The notes: generated from the letters alone by a model not told the origin. A DNA stretch of 64,000 bases from JAMXLO01 sp963812075 (GCA_963812075.1 CAWETN010000016.1:1-64000), one strand, 5' to 3'. Positions 8,898 to 17,810 are shown, numbered from the stretch's first letter. Numbers and translations: made by a program.

Positions 8898-9854
8898 TTG
8901 GACCTCGAAGTCCTCATCGAGAACACGCTGAACGCCATCACCGCCGGCATCACCATCGGTTGCATCTACGGTCTGATGTGCATCGGCCTCGGGCTGATCT
9001 TCGGCATCATGCGCATCGTCAACTTCGCCCAGGGCGAACTGTTGATGCTCGGCATGTATGCCAGCCTTTACCTGGTCACCGGCGCCGGCGTGTTCGCCTT
9101 CCTTGGCCCGTATGTCGGGCCGTTCGTCGGCGCGCTGTGCGCCGGTCCCATCGTGTTCGCCGGCGGGGCACTGCTGCACCGGTTCCTGATCGCGCGCGTC
9201 TCCGGCCTGCGCACGGCGGGCACCATCGATGACGGGCATTTCGGCCAGCTTCTCGTCACGCTGGGTATCTCGCTGATCCTGCAGAATGGCGGACTGATCG
9301 TGTTCGGCTCGACGCCCGAGACGGTGCGCACGCCGCTGGCCTCCAGCGCCTTCATGGTCAGCGGCTTCTACGGCGACGCCACGGTGTTCCTCAACAAGGC
9401 GCGGCTGATCGCCTGCGCCGTCGCCATCGTCACCGCAATCACCCTGTACCTGGTGCTGGAGTACACACGGCTCGGCAAGGCGCTGCGCGCCGCGGCCGAC
9501 AACCCGACGGCGGCCACCTACATGGGCATCGACGTCGATCGCGCCTATCGCACCGCGTTCGCGCTGGGCTGCGGCATCACCGCGGTCGCCGGCGGGCTGA
9601 TGGCGACCTACCTGTCGTTCGGTCCGTTCATCGGGCTCGACTACGTCATCGTCATGTATTCCGGCGTCGTGCTCGGCGGCATGGGCAGCATCCTGGGCGC
9701 GTTCTGGGGCGGGCTGACGGTAGGCTTCGTGCAGCAGTGCTCCGCCCTGGTCCTGCCGCCGCAGCTGCAGAACGCGGCGATCTTCGTGGTGTTCCTGATG
9801 ATCGTCATGCTGCGTCCGCAGGGCCTGTTCGGCCGCTCGGCGGAGCGCGCGTGA
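8898..9854 (+). CDS. livH: Branched-chain amino acid-type ABC transporter permease LivH
   Basis: This is a 318-residue inner-membrane permease with about eight hydrophobic spans. Family marks are GLMCIGLGLIFGIMRIVNFAQGEL near the N-terminus, a cytoplasmic EAA-like loop with LGKALRAAADNPTAATYMGID, and YSGVVLGGMGSILGAFWGG near the end. The probable start is TTG 8898, since no ATG suits and GGGAGG lies about 13 bases upstream. Its TGA overlaps the GTG start of livM (GTGA). With livM, livG, livF and livK it forms a complete hydrophobic/branched amino acid or related small-acid importer. Confidence 0.88.
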   Translation: MDLEVLIENTLNAITAGITIGCIYGLMCIGLGLIFGIMRIVNFAQGELLMLGMYASLYLVTGAGVFAFLGPYVGPFVGALCAGPIVFAGGALLHRFLIARVSGLRTAGTIDDGHFGQLLVTLGISLILQNGGLIVFGSTPETVRTPLASSAFMVSGFYGDATVFLNKARLIACAVAIVTAITLYLVLEYTRLGKALRAAADNPTAATYMGIDVDRAYRTAFALGCGITAVAGGLMATYLSFGPFIGLDYVIVMYSGVVLGGMGSILGAFWGGLTVGFVQQCSALVLPPQLQNAAIFVVFLMIVMLRPQGLFGRSAERA

Positions 9855-10877
9855 GACAGGGCGCCGGCATCCGGCTGCGGCGCGACGGCATCGCGCTGGT
9901 GGCCGTCACTGTCGGCTACCTGGCGATCTCGGCCTTCGTCACCAACAGCTACTACCAGCTGATCCTGACTCTGGTGCCGATCTGGGCGGTGTTCGGCGTG
10001 TCGTGGAACATCCTGTCCGGCTATGGCGGTCAGCTGTCGTTCGGCCACGCGTCGTTCTTCGGCATCGGCGCCTACACTGTGACGCTGGCGCTGGTGTACT
10101 GGAACCTGACGCCCTGGCTGGGCATCCCACTCGGCATGGTCGTCGGCGCGCTCGCCGCGGTGGTGATCGGCGTGCCGACGTTCCGTCTGCGCGGGCACTA
10201 CTTCGCGCTGTCGATGCTGGCGTATCCGCTGGCCATTCTCTACTTCCTGCAATATCTGGGCTTCCAGGAGATGTCGCTGCCGATGCACCGGGAGAACCCG
10301 GCGGCGTATCTCGAGTTCACCGACCAGCGGCTTTACACCGTCGTCGCGACGGGCGTGCTCGCGGCCGGCGTGCTGGTGTGCATGCTGGTGGAGAACTCGC
10401 GCTTCGGCCTGGCACTGCTGGCGATACGGCAGAACGAACTGGCGGCCGAGGCGGCCGGGATCAACTCGCGCCTTTGGAAGATGCGGGCGCTGATCACCTC
10501 GGGCACCATCGCCGCGGCGGCCGGCGGGCTGTACGCCTGCGTGCTGCTGGTGGTGACGCCTGATTCGGTGTTCGGCCTGCTGGTGTCGGCGCAGCCGGTG
10601 GTGGTGACGCTGTTCGGCGGCGTCGTGTCGATCTGGGGCCCGCTGATCGGTGCGGCCGTGCTGGTGCCGTTGGCGGAATCGCTGAACGCACAGCTGGGCA
10701 ACATCATTCCCGGCATCCAGGGCGTGGTGTACGGCGCGGCGATCATCGGCATCATCCTGGCGGCGCCGGACGGGCTGTACTGGACGATCCGCGACCGCTG
10801 GTTCCGCCGCGCCGCGCTGCCGGCTCCGCCACCGGCGCTCCCCGCCGCTCCGCTGCCGCGCGCGCGACTATGCCGAC
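9851..10877 (+). CDS. livM: ABC transporter permease LivM (N-terminal part of a LivM-LivG fusion)
   Basis: This is a LivM-type permease starting GTG 9851, overlapping the livH stop. It contains SWNILSGYGGQLSFGHASFFGIGAY, a conserved LivM signature, and RFGLALLAIRQNELAAEAAGI, the loop contacting the ATPase. After RWFRRAALPAPPPALPAAPLP the frame slips by +1 at about 10863. In the next frame ARDYADVG...LLLVQDLSRSFGG leads straight into LivG without a stop. Removing one base here and one in livG gives a 590-residue permease-ATPase fusion, an arrangement known in other proteobacteria. Confidence 0.82.
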
Positions 10878-11625
10878 GTGGGCGCTTCGGCGCCGTTGCT
10901 GCTGGTGCAGGACCTGTCGCGCTCGTTCGGCGGCCTGCGTGCGGTGAGCCAGGTGAGCTTCTCGGTCGCGCGGGGCGAGATCCTCGGCATCATCGGCCCG
11001 AACGGCGCCGGCAAGACCACGCTGTTCAACGTGCTGAACGGCGTGCTGCCGCCGGATGAAGGCAGCGCGACGCTGGCCGGCGAGCCGATGCTGGGGCGCA
11101 AGGTCTACCAGGTGTGCCGCATGGGCGTCGGGCGCACGTTCCAGGTGGTGCGCAGCTTTCCGCGGCTGCCGCTGCTGGACAACGTGATCGTCGGAGCGTA
11201 CGGCGCCGGCCTGCCGGACCACGATGCCGTGGCCTCGGCGGAGCACGCGCTGCAACGCGTCGGGATGCTGCAGCTGGCCGACGCGGCAGGCGGGACAGCT
11301 CACCAACAAGCAGCTGCGGCTGATGGAACTCGCGCGCGCACTCGCGGGGCGGCCGCGGCTGCTGCTGCTGGACGAGACGCTGGCGGGGCTGGGCCGCGAC
11401 GAGTGCGACGACGTGCTGGACGTGCTGGCGAAGCTGCGCGACGAGGGCATGACGATCGCGATCATCGAACACACGATGCACGCGATGATGCGGCTGGCGG
11501 ATCGGTTCGTGGTGCTGGATCACGGCGCGGTGCTGGCGAGCGGACTGCCACGCGACGTGGTGGAGGATCGCGCGGTGATCGAGGCGTATCTGGGGAAGAA
11601 GTTCCTGGCGCGGCAGAATGCGTAG
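10878..11625 (+). CDS. livG: ABC transporter ATP-binding protein LivG (frameshifted, probably fused to LivM)
   Basis: This is a LivG-type ATPase. Walker A is GPNGAGKTT, the Q-loop region is VGRTFQVVRSFPRLPLLDNV, the signature helix is QLTNKQLRLMELARALAG, Walker B is LLLLDETLAGL and the switch His is in IIEHTMHAMM. The frame slips by +1 at about 11285, where GACGCGGCAGGCGGGACAG appears to carry one extra G. The C-terminal part is then read in the following frame to TAG 11625. GTG 10878 could serve as an independent start, but coding sequence continues upstream in frame into LivM, favouring fusion. Confidence 0.82.
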
Positions 11626-11663
11626 GGCGATGCTGCCTGCCTCGCTGCCCACCTCCTCCAGCC

Positions 11664-11685
11664 CCTCCGCCGCCGCGGGCGGAGG
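11664..11685 (+). promoter_or_regulatory. Perfect 8-bp hairpin covering the livF ribosome binding site
   Basis: CCTCCGCC (11664-11671) and GGCGGAGG (11678-11685) form a perfect 8-bp stem with a 6-nt loop. The GGAGG of the 3' arm is the Shine-Dalgarno sequence of livF, whose ATG is at 11697. The stem could mask the ribosome site or terminate some transcripts between livG and livF. No T-run follows, so a classical terminator is unlikely. Confidence 0.4.
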
Positions 11686-11696
11686 AGAGAGCTGGC

Positions 11697-12413
11697 ATGC
11701 TTGAAGTCCGCAACCTTTGCGTCTCCTACGGCGGCCTGCGCGCACTCACCGACGTTTCGCTGTCCGTCGCCGAGGGACAGTTCGTCACCGTCGTAGGACC
11801 GAACGGCGCCGGCAAGTCGACGCTGTTCAAGACCATCTGCGGCATCGTGCCACCGGTGCGGGGCAGTATCGACTTCCTTGGCCAGGACCTGCTGACCATG
11901 CCGGCGTCGCGGCGCGCGCATCTCGGCGTCGCGCACGTGCCGGAAGGGCGGCAGGTGTTCAAGACGCTGACCGTGCGCGAGAACCTGGAGATGGGCGCCT
12001 ATCCGCAGGCCGGCCGCGCCCAGTGGGCGCACACGCTCGAACGCATCCACTCGCTGTTCCCCATCCTCGCCGAACGCGCGACGCAGCTTGCCGGCACGCT
12101 GTCCGGCGGCGAGCAGCAGATGCTGGCGATCGGTCGCGGCCTCGCATCGGTGCCGAAGCTGCTGATGCTCGACGAACCGTCGATGGGCCTCGCCCCGGCC
12201 GTCGCCGACACGATCTTCGAGCGCATCTCGCAGATCCACCGCGAGGACGGCGTCACCATCCTGCTGGTCGAGCAGCGCGTGGCCGAGGCGCTGGAGCTGT
12301 CGGATCATGGCTACGTGCTGGAGACCGGGCACATGGTGCTCGACGGCACGTATGAGACATTGCTGGCGGACGACCGCGTCCGCCGTTCGTATCTTGGACT
12401 CACCGACGCCTGA
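11697..12413 (+). CDS. livF: ABC transporter ATP-binding protein LivF
   Basis: This 238-residue ATPase is the second nucleotide-binding subunit of the Liv-type importer. Walker A is GPNGAGKST, followed by the LivF-typical VAHVPEGRQVFKTLTVRENLEMGAY (Q-loop region). The signature is TLSGGEQQMLAIGRGL, Walker B is LLMLDEPSMGLAP and the switch region is LLVEQRV. The start ATG 11697 has a strong GGAGGAG upstream, embedded in a hairpin. The frame is intact, unlike its neighbour livG. Confidence 0.92.
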   Translation: MLEVRNLCVSYGGLRALTDVSLSVAEGQFVTVVGPNGAGKSTLFKTICGIVPPVRGSIDFLGQDLLTMPASRRAHLGVAHVPEGRQVFKTLTVRENLEMGAYPQAGRAQWAHTLERIHSLFPILAERATQLAGTLSGGEQQMLAIGRGLASVPKLLMLDEPSMGLAPAVADTIFERISQIHREDGVTILLVEQRVAEALELSDHGYVLETGHMVLDGTYETLLADDRVRRSYLGLTDA

Positions 12414-12432
12414 CTGCATGGGAGAACACACG

Positions 12433-13683
12433 ATGACGCACCTGCCTTCGATCGGACGCCGCGGCGCGCTTGGCCTCGGCCTCGCCAGCGGCGCGGCCGC
12501 GCTGACGCCGCGACGGACACGCGCGCAGGCGAAGGAGGTGAAGATCGCCATGCTGGTGCCGCTGTCCGGCCCGTGGGCGCGCCAGGGCATCCTGGAGCAG
12601 ATGGGCGCGCGCATGGCGATCGACGACATCAACAACGCCGGGGGCATCAAGGCCCTGGGTGGCGCGAAGCTTCGGCTGATCGAGTACGACACCGGCGATT
12701 CCGCTGAGAAGGCGAAGGATGCGGCCCAGCGGATGATCGCACAGGAGCCGGACCTGGTCGGCGGCTTCGGCTGCTGGCTGTCCACCTTCACGCTCGCCGC
12801 CACCGAGGTGACCGAGCGCGCGGAACTGCCATGGCTGACGCTGTCCTATTCCGACCTGATCACCGGGCGTGGCTACAAATACGTGTTCCAGTCCTCGCCC
12901 ACCGCCGATGCGCAGGCCGAGGACGAGCTGCCCATGGTGGTGGAGATGGCCGAGAAGGCGTCGGGCAAGCGGCCCACCAAGGTGGCGTTCGTCGGCGACA
13001 ACACCGCCGCCGCCGTCAGCTTCATGAAGCCGATCCGCGACCATGTGCTGAAGAACCTCAACCTCTCGCTGGTGGCTGACGAGGTCTACACGCCGCCGCT
13101 GACCGACGCGACCACGATCGTGCAGCACGTACGCTCGGGGCGGCCCGACTTCGTGATCTTCCAATCCACCAACGTGCCGGACGACAAGCTGCTGTGCGAC
13201 AAGTTCGCCGAGATGAACCTGCGCAGCGACCGGCTGCCGAAGATCGGCGGCGGCGGCCACTGGTGCGTGCCGGAGCTGCTGAAGGTTGCCGGACCGGAGA
13301 ACCTGGACGGCATGCTGGTCGGTCTCGCCAACTGGCCGGGCAAGGCGGTGGAGGATGTATCCAGGCGTTTCGTCGAACGCACCAAGGAGCCGTGGTTCGG
13401 CCATGACTCGGTGTTCGCCTATGTGCACGTGCTGATCCTGAAGGAGGCGGTGGAGCGCGCCGGCGTCGCCGAACGGCACAAAGTGATGCAGGCGATCCGC
13501 GAGCTCGACATGAAGAACGAGGGCCCGGCGCTGTTCTTCCCCGACGCGACGCTGAAATACGACGACAAGGGCCGTCGCGTCGGTGCCAAGCTGTGCATCG
13601 TGCAGTGGCAGAACGGCCGGCCGGTGGCGGTGCATCCGGACTCGATCGCGGCGTCCAAGGTCAGCTGGCCGAAGGTCGCGTGA
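12433..13683 (+). CDS. Branched-chain amino acid-type substrate-binding protein (LivK-like)
   Basis: This 416-residue periplasmic binding protein (Peripla_BP_6 fold) is the receptor of the preceding transporter. The N-terminus SIGRRGALGLGLASGAAA looks like a twin-arginine or lipoprotein-free signal region with RR before the hydrophobic stretch. The mature part opens KEVKIAMLVPLSGPWARQG and contains NAGGIKALGG and the WFGHDSVFAYVHV block. ATG 12433 follows GGAGAA by seven bases. The ligand may be a branched amino acid, an amide or an aromatic acid. A shortened paralogue lies at 19559-20078. Confidence 0.88.
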   Translation: MTHLPSIGRRGALGLGLASGAAALTPRRTRAQAKEVKIAMLVPLSGPWARQGILEQMGARMAIDDINNAGGIKALGGAKLRLIEYDTGDSAEKAKDAAQRMIAQEPDLVGGFGCWLSTFTLAATEVTERAELPWLTLSYSDLITGRGYKYVFQSSPTADAQAEDELPMVVEMAEKASGKRPTKVAFVGDNTAAAVSFMKPIRDHVLKNLNLSLVADEVYTPPLTDATTIVQHVRSGRPDFVIFQSTNVPDDKLLCDKFAEMNLRSDRLPKIGGGGHWCVPELLKVAGPENLDGMLVGLANWPGKAVEDVSRRFVERTKEPWFGHDSVFAYVHVLILKEAVERAGVAERHKVMQAIRELDMKNEGPALFFPDATLKYDDKGRRVGAKLCIVQWQNGRPVAVHPDSIAASKVSWPKVA

Positions 13684-14477
13684 TGCCGGAGCCGTACGAA
13701 CTCTACGCCGTGCACTACGCGCACAATCCGAATGCGCGGCGGGCGAACAACTTCATCGGCGGCGATCCGCACGACGGGCCGATGCCGCTCGACTACTTCG
13801 TCTGGGCGATCAAGGGGCCGGAGCGGACCTTCGTGTTCGACACCGGCTTCGACGCGCCGATGGGCGAGAAGCGCAACCGGCAGTTCGTGCGCTCGCCCTC
13901 GGTCGGGCTGCGCGCGATCGGCGTGGAACCGGGCGAGGTGCGCGACGTGATCCTGTCGCACATGCACTACGACCACTGCGGCAACCACGATCTGTTCCCG
14001 CAGGCGAAGTACCACGTGCAGGACATCGAGATGGCCTACTGCACCGGCCGGTGCATGTGCCATGCGGGCCTGCGCGGCCCATTCGAGGAAGCGGACGTCG
14101 TGGCGATGGTGCGCAAGCTGTACGCTGGCCGCGTCGCGTTCCACGACGGGGTGGACGAGCTGGCACCGGGCCTCTCGGTGCACCACGTCGGCGGCCACTC
14201 GAAGGGCCTGCAGGTGGTGCGCGTCTGGACGCGGCGCGGCTGGATGGTGCTGGCATCCGACGCCAGCCACTTCTACGCCAACATGGAGGAAGGCCGCGCC
14301 TTCCCGATCATGCACAACCACGAGGCTACGCTGGCCGGCTACGAGACGATGCGCCGGCTCGCCAGCGATCCGAGCAACATCATTCCCGGCCACGACCCGC
14401 TGGTGCTGCAGCGCTATCCGGCGGCGTCACCCGACCTGCAAGGCATAGCCGTGCGACTGGACGCCGATCCTCGCTAG
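13683..14477 (+). CDS. MBL-fold hydrolase, N-acyl homoserine lactonase-like
   Basis: This 264-residue metallo-beta-lactamase-fold protein has the zinc motif HMHYDHCGNH (His93, His95, Asp97, His98), GGHSKG, LASDASHFY and IIPGHDP. The long loop and the motif HxHxDHxGN with ASDASHFY resemble the AttM/AiiB/AhlD group of quorum-quenching lactonases, though the family also covers other esters. Its ATG overlaps the livK stop (TGATG), so it is the last gene of the transport operon. That suggests hydrolysis of an imported ester, lactone or amide. Confidence 0.8.
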   Translation: MPEPYELYAVHYAHNPNARRANNFIGGDPHDGPMPLDYFVWAIKGPERTFVFDTGFDAPMGEKRNRQFVRSPSVGLRAIGVEPGEVRDVILSHMHYDHCGNHDLFPQAKYHVQDIEMAYCTGRCMCHAGLRGPFEEADVVAMVRKLYAGRVAFHDGVDELAPGLSVHHVGGHSKGLQVVRVWTRRGWMVLASDASHFYANMEEGRAFPIMHNHEATLAGYETMRRLASDPSNIIPGHDPLVLQRYPAASPDLQGIAVRLDADPR

Positions 14478-14485
14478 CCCCGACG

Positions 14486-14509
14486 CCGGCGGGCGATCAG
14501 TCCCGCCGG
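14486..14509. terminator. GC hairpin between convergent genes
   Basis: CCGGCGGG (14486-14493) pairs perfectly with CCCGCCGG (14502-14509) across an 8-nt loop, between the convergent MBL gene and the DUF1127 gene, overlapping the stop of the latter. There is no clear T-run on either side, so it may act as a bidirectional attenuator or 3' stabiliser. Confidence 0.35.
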
Positions 14510-14733
14510 TAGGTCGCACTGATGATGGCGGCGATATCGGCTTGTACGAGGCCCATGTCACGCAGCTCGGTATCGTTGAGCCGATAGAGCATGGCGGCTT
14601 CCCTGGCTGCCCGGCGACGCGCCGCCCAGGCCGACGCGAACCGATACAGACTGGCCACCCGCCCGGAGAGCCAGCTGCTGATATCGGGAGTATTGCTTTG
14701 GGGAATCGGCCCGCTGGCCGGCATCGTTCGCAT
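14497..14733 (-). CDS. DUF1127 domain small protein
   Basis: This 78-residue basic protein has the C-terminal DUF1127 signature AAMLYRLNDTELRDMGLVQADI preceded by the Arg/Ala helix RFASAWAARRRAAREA. DUF1127 proteins of alphaproteobacteria are small RNA-binding or regulatory proteins linked to phosphate, iron and carbon control. ATG 14733 follows AGGAG by seven bases. A second DUF1127 gene is at 22016-22234. Confidence 0.8.
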   Translation of the reverse strand: MRTMPASGPIPQSNTPDISSWLSGRVASLYRFASAWAARRRAAREAAMLYRLNDTELRDMGLVQADIAAIISATYRRD

Positions 14734-14856
14734 GGCATCTCTCCTGGGTCTCGGCGATGAGACCGTGCTGCATCGCAGCAAAGATACGCCAAGCTTGCTG
14801 ACCTAACATCCCTTCGTTGCGCATAGGTTTCATGCGCCAGGCGGCGAAATGCCGGT

Positions 14857-15342
14857 TCAGCGTCGATACGGCTGGGTGGTGGTCGGCTGTGCCGGCTGTT
14901 GGCGAAACAGCGCGTCGATCGTCTGCTGCTGCTCGGGCGTCAGCACGCCATAGAGGGTCTCGAAGGCCTGGGCGAGTGCCTCGGTGTTGTCGGCGTAGGC
15001 GCGAGCCAACTGGGCATACGACCGCATATTCTCGACCGCGGTCATGCTTGCGGCGGTGCCGGCGCGCTGGCGGAACAGGGCATCCGTACTCGTCGCATTG
15101 TCGCGCATCGCCTGGGCGAACGCGCTCCACTGCGGCATCTGGGGGCTGGTGATGCGGAGTTGCGCCTGCAAGGCGGTGATGCGCTGATCCGCAGCGGCCT
15201 GGGCCGTGGGCAATGGCGCAGCGGGAGAGGTCGAGGCAGGCGGCAACGGACCTGTCGGCGGCTGCTGGGCATTCGCGAGCCCGCTGCCCGCGAGCGCCAG
15301 CACGGCGAACAGCATCAGCCGGATGACCGGTGTCGGATGCAT
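14857..15342 (-). CDS. Periplasmic Spy/CpxP-like (LTXXQ motif) protein
   Basis: This 161-residue exported protein has a signal peptide (MLFAVLALAGSGLANAQQ). A Pro-rich linker follows, then an all-helical region: ITALQAQLRITSPQMPQWSAFAQAM and YGVLTPEQQQTIDALF, the LTxxQ motif. Such proteins are periplasmic chaperones or metal-responsive factors. ATG 15342 is preceded by GGAGG with a short 4-nt gap. It follows the Gly/His-rich gene on the same strand with 40 bp between them, so the two are probably one operon. Confidence 0.72.
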   Translation of the reverse strand: MHPTPVIRLMLFAVLALAGSGLANAQQPPTGPLPPASTSPAAPLPTAQAAADQRITALQAQLRITSPQMPQWSAFAQAMRDNATSTDALFRQRAGTAASMTAVENMRSYAQLARAYADNTEALAQAFETLYGVLTPEQQQTIDALFRQQPAQPTTTQPYRR

Positions 15343-15382
15343 GGCACCTCCGAAGTCTCGCTGCGACACGCCCGGCCGTCGG

Positions 15383-16453
15383 CTAGCCGCCATGGCCATG
15401 CCCACCGCCACCGCCGCCATGCCACCCGCCATGGCCCGCGCCACCGCCGCCCCGACCTGCGTGGCCGAAGCCGCCGCCGCCCCATGCAGCCGCGTGGCCA
15501 AAGCCGCCGTGACCCCACGAACCCGCGAAGCCAGGATCTCTTGTCGCGTGCCATCCGCCGCCGCGGGGACCCCACCATCCCCCGCGATCCGCCCAGTGAC
15601 CGCCGCCTGCCCAGGCACCGCCCCATCCCCAATATCCGGCATGGAAGCTTGCGATCGCGATAACCGGTGGGGCGAACACGAGCAGAGGTGGCGCGATGAC
15701 GAGTTGCGGCACCGCCGCAACGACGACGGCGGGGGGCGGCAGCACGACGATCGGGGGCGGCGCAACGGCAGTCAGCGCCGGTCCGGGTGGCGGAGGCGCC
15801 GGCGCCGCGGGCGCGGCCGGCACGGCTGCCGCGATCACCGGCGGGGGCGCGGGTATCACCGCCGGAACGCCGACAATGATCGGGGGCGGGGCCACGAACA
15901 CCGGCAGCGGTGCGAACACGATGGGCGGTGGGAGAACCAGCGCGCCGAAGCCGCCGGCGAGGACTACGCCATTCCATGCCCAGGGCGCGCGCCATCCCCA
16001 ACCGGCGCGCCAGCCCCAGCCCCAGGCCGGATCATGCCAGCCCCAGCCGCCACCCCAGACCCCGCGGTGAAACCCCCAGGCTGCGCCGACCGCGTGCGGC
16101 GGACCACCTGCCCAGCCGCCGAAGCCACGGCCGGAATGCCAGGCGAAGCCGGGGTCGCCATGGCCGTGCCAATCGCGCCCGCCAGCCCAGCCGCCGTGCC
16201 CGCCGCCGCCATGCCAGTCGCCGCCACCGCCGTGCCAGCCACCGCCACCATGCCAGTCGCCGCCACCGTCGTGCCAGTTGCCGCCACCCCCGCCGCCGTG
16301 ACCGCCATGCGGCTCGGCCATGGCGGCGGCGGGCAAGGTCGCGCCGACTGCAAGAGCGATGGCTGCCCCGAAGGCAGCGCCGCGGACGCCGCGGCCTGCC
16401 GCACCGAGGACGGCAGCCAAACCTGTCTGAACGGAGCGCATCATGTTCACCAT
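15383..16453 (-). CDS. Exported Gly/His/Trp-rich repetitive protein
   Basis: This 356-residue low-complexity protein has an N-terminal signal peptide (ALAVGATLPAAAMAEP). A series of DWHGGGG/WHGGGG repeats follows, then a Trp/Gly-rich part (GWGWRAGWGWRAPW), a Pro/Val/Ala-rich hydrophobic centre (PPPIVVLPPPAVVV) and a second Gly/His-rich tail. Such proteins are commonly cell-envelope or spore-coat-like and may bind metal through His. ATG 16453 is favoured by AGGAT just upstream. I do not recognise a family beyond low-complexity similarity. Confidence 0.6.
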   Translation of the reverse strand: MVNMMRSVQTGLAAVLGAAGRGVRGAAFGAAIALAVGATLPAAAMAEPHGGHGGGGGGNWHDGGGDWHGGGGWHGGGGDWHGGGGHGGWAGGRDWHGHGDPGFAWHSGRGFGGWAGGPPHAVGAAWGFHRGVWGGGWGWHDPAWGWGWRAGWGWRAPWAWNGVVLAGGFGALVLPPPIVFAPLPVFVAPPPIIVGVPAVIPAPPPVIAAAVPAAPAAPAPPPPGPALTAVAPPPIVVLPPPAVVVAAVPQLVIAPPLLVFAPPVIAIASFHAGYWGWGGAWAGGGHWADRGGWWGPRGGGWHATRDPGFAGSWGHGGFGHAAAWGGGGFGHAGRGGGGAGHGGWHGGGGGGHGHGG

Positions 16454-16782
16454 GGCATCCTGTAAAATGTCGGTCGTCCGGAGCAATCGTGGTCCGATAG
16501 CCATTCTTCAGAAGGCGGCAGCCATGGCTCGCAACTATTATGCCGCCGGCATAGATGGGTCCTCGTCGAGCTCAATGAACCCCCAACGGGCAGCGGCCGC
16601 GCGCCGGCGCGAGCGGGCGGGCGCGGGTTGCGCCACGGGCGGCGGCGGGACTGCCTCAACGTCCACCGCCCGCTGCTTGACGTAACTGGTACACGTTCGG
16701 AGCCTGGCCCGGGCGCCGGGTGCTTCACGCGGTCTGCCTCTTGTGCCTCCATGACCGCCCGCAGCAACGCAAAGCGATACCC
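16454..16782. other. Intergenic region between divergent genes, no convincing gene
   Basis: This 329-bp gap separates the leftward Gly/His-rich gene and the rightward ACC deaminase gene. An open reading stretch on the minus strand ending ELDEDPSMPAA exists but has no good start or ribosome site. Divergent promoters must lie here, but I see no clear operator palindrome. Confidence 0.4.
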
Positions 16783-17810
16783 ATGTCCCTCGACCTCGAG
16801 AAGCGCTTCCCGCGACGCCAACTCGGCTTCTGGCCGTCGCCGATCCATCCGCTGCCGCGGCTGTCCAAGGCGCTTGGCGTAGAGGTCTGGGCCAAGCGCG
16901 ACGACATCGCCTCGGGCCTCGCCTTCGGCGGCAACAAGATCCGCAAGCTCGAATGGCTCGCCGCGGATGCGATGGCGCAGGGCTGCGACACGCTGGTCTC
17001 GATCGGCAACATCCAGTCGAATCACACGCGACAGGTTGCCGCGGTCGCAGCGGTACTCGGCATGCGCTGCCGCCTGGTGCAGGAGGAATGGACCCGCTGG
17101 GACGATCCCGTCTACGACAAGGTCGGCAATATCCTGCTGTCCCGGCTGATGGGCGCCGAAACGGTGCTGGAAGGCCATGGCTATTCCACCGACACGAAGG
17201 AGACCTGGGAGCAGGCCCTGGAGACAGGTGCGGCGCGACGGCGGCAAACCCTATGCGATCCCGGCCGGCGCGTCGGATCATCCGCTCGGCGGTCTCGGCT
17301 ATGCGCACTTCGCCGATGAGGTCGCGGCGCAGGAGGCGGACGCAGTCGGTGTTCTTCGACACCGTGGTGACGGCGACCTGCACCGGCTCGACGCAGGCGG
17401 GCATGGTGGTCGGGTTCGCGGCGCAGGACCGCAAGCGACGCGCTGATCGGCATCGACACCGCCGCGAACGAGGCGATGACGCGCGCGTGCGGTGACGAAG
17501 ATCGCGCGCGCGACGGCGGCGCTGATCGGGCTGCGCCGCGACATCGGCGACGCGGACATCGAGATCGATCCGCGCTTTCGCCGGTCCCGACTACGGCTTG
17601 CCCGACGCAGGCGACGATCGCCGCGATCCGCATGGCGGCGCGGCTGGAGGCGATGCTGACCGACCCGGTGTACGAAGGCAAATCGATGGCTGGACTGATC
17701 GCGATGGCGACGCGGCGGCGAGATCCCGCGCGGGTGCGAAGGTGCTGTACGTGCATCTGGGCGGCGCGCCGGCGCTGAATGCCTATCACAAGGCGTTCGG
17801 CCAGGAATGA
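16783..17810 (+). pseudogene. acdS: 1-aminocyclopropane-1-carboxylate (ACC) deaminase, interrupted by eight +1 shifts
   Basis: This is a PLP-dependent enzyme that converts ACC to 2-oxobutyrate and ammonia. The open part has the PLP-lysine motif GLAFGGNKIRKLEWL and GNIQSNHTRQVAAVAAVLGM. Later pieces in successive frames read GGKPYAIPAGASDHPLGGLGY, TCTGSTQAGMVVGFAA, ALIGIDTAANEAMTR, VTKIARATAALIGLRRD, DPVYEGKSM and KVLYVHLGGAPALN. The Glu in DPVYEGKS and the Leu in HLGG are those said to separate ACC deaminases from D-cysteine desulfhydrases. Breaks lie near 17226, 17345, 17438, 17490, 17576, 17612, 17716 and 17728. Removing eight bases gives 339 residues, the normal length. Real decay and base overcalls are both possible. 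Confidence 0.8.

Noticed and set aside
16538..16690. Minus-strand frame ending ELDEDPSMPAA
   Set aside because: No plausible start or ribosome site, and composition is like other shadows.
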